Shown: one piece after another, positions 6,336 to 12,041 of the stretch
How positions within the stretch are numbered: position 1 is the stretch's first letter
How the letters are laid out: each line of letters opens with the position of its first letter
Source: Bermanella sp034112325
Lineage (GTDB): Bacteria > Pseudomonadota > Gammaproteobacteria > Pseudomonadales > Oceanobacteraceae
DNA length: 12,041 nucleotides
NCBI GenBank assembly: GCA_034112325.1
Contig: JAWUVO010000013.1
Location: 1 to 12,041 of the forward strand
Reading direction: 5' to 3'
Translations under genes and position numbers: made by a program
The notes under the pieces: generated by a model
Seen by the model: the letters and a program-made list of their open reading frames with translations, nothing else
The model's database searches: none
What the model was told of the DNA's origin: nothing

Positions 6336-7592
6336 ATGAATCTCTCAGAATTAAAGAAAAAATCTGTACCAGAATTGCTTGAAATCGCTGAAGGCATGGG
6401 CATGGAAAATGTCAGCCGTTCACGTAAACAAGACCTAATTTTCTCTATCCTTAAACGTCACGCCAAAGGCGGCGAAGACATTTATGGCGATGGTGTGCTA
6501 GAAATACTGCAAGATGGCTTTGGCTTTTTGCGCTCTTCAGAAGGCTCTTACCTAGCGGGACCAGACGACATATACGTCAGCCCAAGCCAGATTCGCCGCT
6601 TTAATATGCGTAAAGGCGACTTTGTATCAGGTAAAATCCGCCCGCCAAAGGACAGTGAACGTTATTTTGCACTGTTAAAAGTTAATGAGTTAAATGGCGA
6701 AGCCCCAGAAAAATCTAAAAGCAAAATCTTATTCGAAAACCTTACCCCTCTATTCCCTACCGATCGTTTTATATTAGAAAACGGTAACGGCTCTACAGAA
6801 GATGTAAGTAACCGTGTTATCGACCTTATTGCCCCAATTGGTAAAGGTCAGCGTGGTCTGATTGTTGCGCCGCCAAAAGCCGGTAAAACAATGCTATTAC
6901 AAAGTATCGCACAGTCTATTACGCGTAATGATCCAAACTGTGACTTAATCGTATTACTAATTGATGAACGCCCAGAAGAAGTAACCGAAATGAAGCGCAG
7001 TGTGCGCGGCGAAGTGGTTGCATCTACTTTTGATGAGCCACCAGCTCGTCACGTACAAGTAGCTGAAATGGTAATTGAAAAAGCCAAGCGTTTAGTAGAA
7101 CACAAACGCGATGTAGTAATACTTTTAGACTCGGTTACTCGTCTAGCTCGTGCATACAACACCGTTATTCCATCATCGGGTAAAGTACTTACCGGTGGTG
7201 TTGATGCTCATGCTCTAGAAAAGCCAAAACGTTTCTTTGGTGCGGCACGTAACGTTGAAGAAGGTGGTAGCTTAACCATTATTGCAACAGCACTAGTCGA
7301 TACTGGCTCTAAAATGGACGAAGTTATTTACGAAGAATTTAAAGGTACAGGTAACCAAGAGTTACACCTTGATCGTAAAGCGGCTGAAAAACGTATTTAC
7401 CCTGCTATTAATATTCGTAAATCAGGTACTCGTCGTGAAGACCAAATGATGCCAGAAGCAGAGCTTCAGCGTTTATGGATTTTGCGTAGAATCATTGCTG
7501 AAATGGAAGATTTAAGTGCCATTGAATTCATGATCGATCGCCTAAAGCAGACCAGAACCAACGAAGAGTTTTTCCTTACAATGAAGGGATAA
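6336..7592 (+). CDS. rho: Transcription termination factor Rho
   Basis: A 418-residue hexameric RNA-dependent ATPase/translocase that ends untranslated and rut-bearing transcripts. The N-terminal Rho_N segment (about 1-45, LSELKKKSVPELLEIAE) leads into the cold-shock-like RNA-binding fold with DGFGFLRS (about 60-67). The ATPase core has Walker A APPKAGKT (178-185), Walker B with LIVLLIDERPEEVTEM (about 204-219), VVASTFDEPPARH, the Q-loop region with SGKVLTGGVDAHAL, and FFGAARNVEEGGSLTIIATAL. Length is one residue short of E. coli Rho, with no insertions. The start fits MNLSELKK of the family although no ribosome site is obvious. A hairpin terminator follows at 7623. Confidence 0.98.
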   Translation: MNLSELKKKSVPELLEIAEGMGMENVSRSRKQDLIFSILKRHAKGGEDIYGDGVLEILQDGFGFLRSSEGSYLAGPDDIYVSPSQIRRFNMRKGDFVSGKIRPPKDSERYFALLKVNELNGEAPEKSKSKILFENLTPLFPTDRFILENGNGSTEDVSNRVIDLIAPIGKGQRGLIVAPPKAGKTMLLQSIAQSITRNDPNCDLIVLLIDERPEEVTEMKRSVRGEVVASTFDEPPARHVQVAEMVIEKAKRLVEHKRDVVILLDSVTRLARAYNTVIPSSGKVLTGGVDAHALEKPKRFFGAARNVEEGGSLTIIATALVDTGSKMDEVIYEEFKGTGNQELHLDRKAAEKRIYPAINIRKSGTRREDQMMPEAELQRLWILRRIIAEMEDLSAIEFMIDRLKQTRTNEEFFLTMKG

Positions 7593-7622
7593 TTTCTAAC
7601 AAGTTTTAATATGAACCCACAG

Positions 7623-7648
7623 AAAGCAGTCTTTGACTGCTTTTCTTG
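7623..7648 (+). terminator. Intrinsic terminator after rho
   Basis: AAAGCAGTC (7623-7631) pairs perfectly with GACTGCTTT (7635-7643) around a TTT loop, and the run continues as TTTTCTTG. It lies 30 bp after the rho stop and 24 bp before ubiD, so ubiD would need read-through or a promoter inside this gap. Confidence 0.75.
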
Positions 7649-7671
7649 TATTAGAAAGATAAAAATACCTT

Positions 7672-9168
7672 ATGAAGTACAAGGATTTGCGCGATTTTAT
7701 CGCTCAGTTAGAAAAACAGGGCGAGCTAATTCGTATTACTCACCCAGTTAACCCAAAACTTGAAATGACTGAGATAAGCGACCGTACCCTGCGTGCTGGT
7801 GGCCCCGCTTTATTGTTTGAAAACCCTATTGGCTTCGACATGCCTGTACTGACAAACTTGTTTGGTACGCCCAAGCGAGTAGCCTTAGGTATGGGAGAGA
7901 CATCGGTGCACGCACTGCGTGAGGTAGGCGAATTATTAGCGTATTTAAAAGAGCCAGAACCGCCTAAAGGTCTAAAAGACGCTTGGGAAAAGCTGCCTAT
8001 ATTTAAAAAAGTTTTAAGTATGAGCCCTAAAGTGGTTAGAAAAGCCCCTTGCCAAGATATTGTAATTGAAGGTGACGACGTTGACCTTTCTACTATTCCA
8101 GTGCAAACCTGTTGGCCCGGAGATGCTGGTCCGTTAATCACCTGGCCGTTAGTCATCACTAAAGGTCCCAACAAAGACCGTCAAAATCTAGGGATTTATC
8201 GTCAACAAGTGATCGGTAAAAACCGCATAATTATGCGTTGGTTAAGTCACCGTGGTGGCGCGTTAGATTTTCGTGAGTTTCAACAACAAAACCCAGGTAA
8301 ACCTTACCCAGTAGCGGTTGCATTGGGCGCTGACCCAGCCACTATTTTAGGCGCGGTTACACCTGTTCCAGACGCCCTATCTGAATATGCATTTGCGGGT
8401 TTATTACGCGGAGGCAGAACCGAATTGGTTAAATGCATTGGTAACGATCTGCAAGTACCTGCTAGTGCCGAGATTGTTTTAGAAGGATTCCTTTATCCTG
8501 ACGACATGGCTGACGAAGGGCCGTTTGGTGATCACACAGGTTACTATAACGAAGTAGACCAATTTCCAGTAATGACAGTTGAGCGTATTACTCATCGTAA
8601 AGACCCTATCTATCACAGCACTTATACAGGCCGTCCACCCGATGAACCTGCTATTTTGGGTCTGGCTTTAAACGAAGTATTTGTACCTATTTTACGTAAG
8701 CAATTTCCAGAAATTACCGACTTTTACTTACCGCCCGAAGGCTGTAGTTATCGTATGGCGATTGTTACAATCAAAAAACAATACCCTGGTCACGCCAAGC
8801 GAGTAATGATGGGAGTTTGGTCTTTCTTACGTCAGTTTATGTATACCAAATTTGTAATTGTGACTGATGACGATGTCAATGCGCGTGATTGGAATGACGT
8901 TATTTGGGCCATTACTACCCGTATGGATCCAGTAAGAGATACCACCCTAATTGAAAATACACCCATCGATTACCTAGATTTTGCCTCTCCTGTTTCAGGA
9001 CTTGGTAGCAAAATGGGGATGGATGCCACCAACAAATGGCCGGGAGAAACCGACCGTGAGTGGGGCACTACCATTGAAATGAACGCGGAAACAAAAGACA
9101 AAATTGACGATATTTGGGATCAACTAGGTATTCCAGTTAATGTTAAAACACCTAATGAACGCCATTAA
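7672..9168 (+). CDS. ubiD: 4-hydroxy-3-polyprenylbenzoate decarboxylase UbiD (prenylated-FMN dependent)
   Basis: A 498-residue enzyme that decarboxylates 4-hydroxy-3-octaprenylbenzoate in ubiquinone synthesis, using prenyl-FMN made by UbiX (not in the window). E. coli UbiD is 497 residues and aligns from the first residue, MKYKDLRDFIAQLEKQGEL. Cofactor and active-site segments are present: NLGIYRQQVIGKNRIIMRW (172-190, with Arg177), SHRGGALDF, and EGPFGDHTGYYNEVD (282-296). Glu282 and Asp287 of the last segment correspond to the acidic pair of the UbiD/Fdc family. The next gene starts 17 nt after the stop and is probably cotranscribed. The ribosome site is weak (AGAAAGA, rather distant). Confidence 0.97.
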   Translation: MKYKDLRDFIAQLEKQGELIRITHPVNPKLEMTEISDRTLRAGGPALLFENPIGFDMPVLTNLFGTPKRVALGMGETSVHALREVGELLAYLKEPEPPKGLKDAWEKLPIFKKVLSMSPKVVRKAPCQDIVIEGDDVDLSTIPVQTCWPGDAGPLITWPLVITKGPNKDRQNLGIYRQQVIGKNRIIMRWLSHRGGALDFREFQQQNPGKPYPVAVALGADPATILGAVTPVPDALSEYAFAGLLRGGRTELVKCIGNDLQVPASAEIVLEGFLYPDDMADEGPFGDHTGYYNEVDQFPVMTVERITHRKDPIYHSTYTGRPPDEPAILGLALNEVFVPILRKQFPEITDFYLPPEGCSYRMAIVTIKKQYPGHAKRVMMGVWSFLRQFMYTKFVIVTDDDVNARDWNDVIWAITTRMDPVRDTTLIENTPIDYLDFASPVSGLGSKMGMDATNKWPGETDREWGTTIEMNAETKDKIDDIWDQLGIPVNVKTPNERH

Positions 9169-9185
9169 TTGGTGCTACAGTTAAC

Positions 9186-10193
9186 ATGAAGCACCGTATA
9201 ACTATTCAGCCAAAAGGCCTTGTGTTTGAAGCTGATGAAAACGAAACCATTTTAGATGCAGCGGCTAATGCCGGCATTAAAATGCTTAAAAGCTGTGATA
9301 ACGGTATTTGTGAAGTGTGCCGAGCAACCCTTTTGGCCGGTGTAATTGATACACCCGAAGGTCGCTTAACCGCTGAAGATACCCATGTAAACCCTATATT
9401 GCCCTGCGTGAGCAAGGCGAACAGTGAGTTAATATTGCAGCAAAAGAAGGTGTTAGCACCAGGAGAATTACCCATTCAACATATTGCATGTCAGATAACC
9501 GATGTAACAGAAAGCTCAGGCGGCGTGTACATTATTAAGTTGTTAGCCCCTGCTGGAAAAATTCCTACCTTTCACGCTGGGCAATATCTAGAACTTTTAA
9601 TTGATGACAACCAACTGCCATTTACCATTGCCTGCGCACCTGGCCAAAGAGAGCTGGAGCTGCACCTTGGTGTATTTAGCGACAATAAATCAAGCCAAAA
9701 TACACTAGCTTACCTACAAAACAATGCAACCGTTAGAGTTCGTCTGTCGCAGGGTGAGGTTTGGGTTAGGCCTAATAAAGCGGAAAACAATTTACGCGAC
9801 CCGTTGATTTTTATTGTAGCGGGAACAGGCTTTGCTCAAGCTAAAGCGATGATAGAAGAGCAACTGAAGCATCAGCACAGCGCCATGTATTTATACTGGA
9901 TTAATCGCGATGGCGATGGCTTTTACTCTGAATTAGCGCAACAGTGGGCCGACGAAAATAAAATTCATTACCTACCCATGACACCCGAAGCGCCTGAGTG
10001 TGAATATTTTAGCGAAAAAATGGTAGAAGAATTAATTGCAGAACAATTTCCAGACACGTCGTCACTGCAAATTGTTACATGCGGCGGCCCAGGGTTTGTA
10101 TATAGCGTACTTAATGGACTAGAAAGCAAAGGCATTACCCAATCACAAACCATGAGCGATGTTTACGCTTACATGCCTAGGCCTAAAAAGTAA
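9186..10193 (+). CDS. [2Fe-2S] ferredoxin-domain NAD(P)H-flavin oxidoreductase, Fre-like
   Basis: A 335-residue soluble electron-transfer protein. Residues 1-90 are a plant-type ferredoxin with Cys37, Cys42, Cys45 and Cys74 (CDNGICEVC and LPCVS), which bind a 2Fe-2S cluster. Residues about 95-200 are the FAD-binding barrel. The NAD(P) domain follows, with VAGTGFAQAKAMIEE (211-225) and TCGGPGFVYSV (298-308). The layout is that of AscD-type reductases and phenol-hydroxylase reductases. P. aeruginosa has a comparable gene after ubiD, and E. coli has fre there. A job supplying electrons or reduced flavin for the UbiX/UbiD step is inferred. The usual RxYS/T motif at the FAD site reads LPFTIAC (144-150), so its arginine is a leucine. 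The ribosome site is weak (GGTG). A strong terminator follows. Confidence 0.88.
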   Translation: MKHRITIQPKGLVFEADENETILDAAANAGIKMLKSCDNGICEVCRATLLAGVIDTPEGRLTAEDTHVNPILPCVSKANSELILQQKKVLAPGELPIQHIACQITDVTESSGGVYIIKLLAPAGKIPTFHAGQYLELLIDDNQLPFTIACAPGQRELELHLGVFSDNKSSQNTLAYLQNNATVRVRLSQGEVWVRPNKAENNLRDPLIFIVAGTGFAQAKAMIEEQLKHQHSAMYLYWINRDGDGFYSELAQQWADENKIHYLPMTPEAPECEYFSEKMVEELIAEQFPDTSSLQIVTCGGPGFVYSVLNGLESKGITQSQTMSDVYAYMPRPKK

Positions 10194-10208
10194 TTTTTAA
10201 TAATAAAT

Positions 10209-10237
10209 AAAAAGCCGAGCTATTTGCTCGGCTTTTT
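10209..10237. terminator. Bidirectional intrinsic terminator
   Basis: A 12-bp perfect stem, AAAAAGCCGAGC with GCTCGGCTTTTT, around a 5-nt loop. It has a T-run on the right and A-run on the left, so it can stop the flavin reductase transcript rightward and the dehydrogenase transcript leftward. Confidence 0.93.
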
Positions 10238-10314
10238 AATGCTTAAATATTTATTCTAAATACAATATTACTGACAACATTACTAACAACATAAATAATA
10301 ATATTAGTCGTATT

Positions 10315-11103
10315 TTAAGGCTGCTTTGCCATTATATCGAACAGCTTATTTGGCCATATTCGTTTTATCTTCAGCGCAAATAACGACAGACCTTCACCTA
10401 CGGCAATCTCACGTACACCTTTATTCATATTAGTGACAATCACTTTAGCGCATTTATTTACGTCCATTCCATTTTCAATATTCAGGTCTTCGCCGCTAAA
10501 CTTACCACCACCTTCAACCACAGCATTGCGTGCAATGTCGGTTTTAATAAACCCCGGGGTAATGGTACTTACCTGAATACCGTACTCTTTAACCTCGGCT
10601 CTTAATGCATCAAAAAAGCCCATAACCGCATGTTTAGCCGCGCAATAACCGGTACGCCACTTCACCCCAACCTTGCCAGCAACACTAGAGGTAACGGCTA
10701 TATGGCCACTTTTTTGTTTTACCATAGTGGGCAACACAGCTTTTGTAAGTGCTATTTGCCCCAGTACATCTACATCTAATAATGTTTTATACACCTGTAA
10801 TTCGGTGTCTAGGCATTTAGAGCGCTGAGAGATGCCGGCATTATTAATCAGTACGTCAATGCTCCCAAACTTATCTAATACGGCTTCAACTTTTTCGGCC
10901 ATTGTGTCGTGCTCTGTCACGTCTAGTGGCAATACCAATACATGATCAGGTAAAGCTCCCATATCGACACAAGCTTGCTTTACACGCTCTAGCTCGGCTT
11001 CACGTCTAGCCGACAACACCAACTTTTTACCTTGGCTAGCATACTGCTTTGCAATGGCCTCACCAATACCTGCTGATGCGCCTGTAATCCAAACTACTGA
11101 CAT
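10315..11103 (-). CDS. Short-chain dehydrogenase/reductase (classical SDR, DHRS7-like)
   Basis: A 262-residue Rossmann-fold NAD(P)-dependent oxidoreductase. The dinucleotide motif is TGASAGIG (7-14), with Arg33-Arg34 after the second strand suggesting NADP(H). Further motifs are DVT (61-63), NNAG (87-90), the catalytic serine in SSVAGKVG (Ser140), YxxxK as YCAAK (Tyr153, Lys157) and PGFIKTDI after the active site. The position of the usual structural asparagine (as in VNxxG) reads VDVLG with Asp112. A good AGAGG ribosome site lies 6 nt before the ATG, which fixes the start. The substrate cannot be read from sequence; relatives act on steroids, retinoids or carbonyls. It is separated from the upstream cytochrome gene by a terminator, so it is probably transcribed alone. 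Confidence 0.9.
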   Translation of the reverse strand: MSVVWITGASAGIGEAIAKQYASQGKKLVLSARREAELERVKQACVDMGALPDHVLVLPLDVTEHDTMAEKVEAVLDKFGSIDVLINNAGISQRSKCLDTELQVYKTLLDVDVLGQIALTKAVLPTMVKQKSGHIAVTSSVAGKVGVKWRTGYCAAKHAVMGFFDALRAEVKEYGIQVSTITPGFIKTDIARNAVVEGGGKFSGEDLNIENGMDVNKCAKVIVTNMNKGVREIAVGEGLSLFALKIKRIWPNKLFDIMAKQP

Positions 11104-11154
11104 ATTAAACCTCTAATGTTGTTATATTTATTATTGATAAAAGTCGATACTGCA

Positions 11155-11184
11155 GACACAAAAAACCCCAGCATGCTGGGGTTT
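11155..11184 (-). terminator. Intrinsic terminator of the cytochrome c5 gene
   Basis: A perfect 22-bp palindrome (11163-11184) is built from AAACCCCAGC and GCTGGGGTTT around a 2-nt centre. Read on the minus strand, a run of six T follows (11165-11160), which marks the end of the cytochrome transcript about 27 bp after its stop. Confidence 0.88.
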
Positions 11185-11210
11185 AAATTTCTAAGATTGC
11201 ATTCTAAGAA

Positions 11211-11618
11211 TTATTTCATCATATACTTAATAGCATTGCTAATTTCTTTATCAGAGCAATCGCCACATGTGCCTTTAGCAGGCATTAGGTTGATACCACT
11301 AATAGCGTTAGCCAATGTTTTATCAAAACCTTTAACCATACGGGCCTCCCAAGCAACAGCATCACCTGTTTTTGGTGCACCCATTACGCCAGAACCATGG
11401 CAAGCAGTACAGTAAGTACCATACACATCTGAACCAGAGCGAGGACCGCTAGAAGCAGAAGCAACGCCAGCCGCTGCAGCACAATCGGTACCAGTGACAC
11501 AAACTGAGCCCATTGGAGCAAGACGTTGGGCAATATCGTCGGCTGAAGCATTTGCTAACTGGGTCATGGCTGTTAGTGCCAATACTAAAATAGTAGTAGT
11601 AAGCTTAATCACGGTCAT
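11211..11618 (-). CDS. Periplasmic cytochrome c5
   Basis: A small monoheme cytochrome c exported to the periplasm, where it shuttles electrons in respiration. Counting from the ATG at 11618 it has 135 residues. The signal peptide is residues 1-24 (basic start, hydrophobic LTTTILVLALTAM, cleavage after ANA). The heme site is CTACH (Cys70, Cys73, His74). The axial methionine is Met112 in LMPAKG. GTCGDCSDKEI (117-127) carries the C-terminal disulfide pair typical of cytochrome c5. A second cysteine pair (Cys40, Cys46) lies just after the signal peptide in the mature protein. The ribosome site GAGAGG touches the ATG with no spacer. A GTG two codons later (11612-11610) has a normal 6-nt spacing and is the better start; it gives 133 residues and keeps the signal peptide. 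Confidence 0.93.
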   Translation of the reverse strand: MTVIKLTTTILVLALTAMTQLANASADDIAQRLAPMGSVCVTGTDCAAAAGVASASSGPRSGSDVYGTYCTACHGSGVMGAPKTGDAVAWEARMVKGFDKTLANAISGINLMPAKGTCGDCSDKEISNAIKYMMK

Positions 11619-11643
11619 CCTCTCTTTTGGGACTTAATATTAG

Positions 11644-11659
11644 AATCGGCCCGATTATA
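11644..11659 (-). promoter_or_regulatory. Cytochrome c5 promoter -10 with an overlapping dyad
   Basis: On the minus strand TATAAT lies at 11659-11654; no good -35 sits 16-18 bp upstream. The dyad AATCGG-C-CCGATT (11644-11656) overlaps this -10 and the expected start point, a typical repressor position. Confidence 0.45.
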
Positions 11660-11918
11660 CCCACAAAATCAGTGGTCTAGAATCGAAAGTCACTCTTTTT
11701 TTCAAAATGAAATACTTATATAGAAATACGTCTTGTAAAAGCTCATAAGCAATTCGCCTTACAACAGTTATTTTAGCCCAAGATCGAGCAAAAAACAGGG
11801 CTATTTGTCGGCTTGGTACTAAATGAAATACCACTAGTTAATATTACGTAAGCTTTTAGTATTCAGTTCATATTATCACTTGAAAGCAATTTTTACTGGT
11901 GACACGCTCTAGTTAAGA
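11660..11918. other. Non-coding stretch between cytochrome c5 and tRNA-Arg
   Basis: AT-rich sequence with no open frame showing protein features on either strand. I see a T7 run at 11694-11700 without a stem before it, and a weak dyad TGGTA...TACCA around 11815-11835. Nothing else can be named. Confidence 0.5.
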
Positions 11919-11924
11919 TATAAT
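11919..11924 (+). promoter_or_regulatory. -10 element of the tRNA-Arg promoter
   Basis: A perfect TATAAT lies 41 bp before the tRNA 5' end, followed by GCG. The -35 is unclear: CTGGTG at 17 bp is a poor match. Confidence 0.5.
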
Positions 11925-11964
11925 AGCGTTAACAACGAGTGCTAAATGCATTTGGCGTTATATA

Positions 11965-12041
11965 CCGCCCTTAGCTCAGTTGGATAGAGTGTCGGCTTCC
12001 GAAGCCGAAAGTCACAGGTTCGATTCCTGTAGGGCGGACCA
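11965..12041 (+). tRNA. tRNA-Arg (anticodon CCG)
   Basis: A 77-nt cloverleaf ending exactly at the window edge. The acceptor stem CCGCCCT pairs with AGGGCGG, then A73 and an encoded CCA. The D arm is TAGCTCAGTTGGATAGAG. The anticodon stem TCGGC/GCCGA closes the loop TTCCGAA, with U33 and CCG at 34-36, so it reads CGG arginine codons. The T arm ACAGG-TTCGATT-CCTGT is complete. The first pair is C1-G72 rather than the commoner G1-C72. Confidence 0.96.

Noticed and set aside
7740..8174. A 144-codon minus-strand frame within ubiD
   Set aside because: It is a shadow of ubiD, whose forward frame matches the family along its whole length.
11116..11415. Plus-strand frame across the SDR/cytochrome gap
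   Set aside because: It runs through the terminator palindrome and antisense to the heme-binding region of cytochrome c5.
11965..12041. tRNA-Arg 3' end as a phage or island attachment site
   Set aside because: No integrase and no repeated copy of the tRNA 3' end is seen in the window; the sequence ends at the CCA, so the far side cannot be judged.
1..12041. CRISPR arrays, insertion sequences, toxin-antitoxin or phage-defence genes
   Set aside because: I found no direct-repeat arrays, transposase motifs or terminal inverted repeats, and every sizeable gene is accounted for.

Overview
This AT-rich window looks like chromosomal DNA from a marine-type gammaproteobacterium of the Pseudomonadales/Oceanospirillales/Cellvibrionales group. 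The main evidence is the core run ppx (minus), then trxA, rho, ubiD and a ferredoxin-domain flavin reductase (plus), which matches the order I recall for Pseudomonas aeruginosa. A cytochrome c5 gene and a tRNA-Arg(CCG) gene fit the same picture. The assignment to a group is inference; no species call is possible from sequence alone.

Left part (1-3976): an accessory locus. The 5' part of a large megasynthase gene runs leftward off the window. Read in order, its product is a fatty-acyl-AMP ligase (FAAL), an acyl carrier protein and the N-terminal part of a ketosynthase. The window edge falls just before the ketosynthase active-site cysteine. Across a 446-bp divergent spacer lies an AraC-family regulator. 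The spacer holds two 16-bp dyads of one pattern (TAGAGY-N4-RCTCTA) 94 bp apart, with four exact copies of a hexamer between them. A further weak 20-bp dyad lies nearer the megasynthase. This looks like a switchable lipid/polyketide locus with its own regulator and is the most interesting part of the window.

Middle part (3977-10240): housekeeping genes. ppx (polyphosphate/pppGpp phosphatase) converges on the regulator, with a long inverted repeat over the regulator's stop codon. trxA has two good tandem sigma70 promoters. rho has a long leader with a C-rich, G-poor stretch next to its start, which fits Rho autoregulation. ubiD and the flavin reductase form a two-gene unit for ubiquinone synthesis and probably flavin or iron-sulfur electron transfer. 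It ends in a strong bidirectional terminator.

Right part (10240-12041): a short-chain dehydrogenase and a periplasmic cytochrome c5, both on the minus strand and separated by a clear terminator. A non-coding stretch of about 350 bp with divergent promoters follows. The window closes exactly at the CCA end of tRNA-Arg(CCG).
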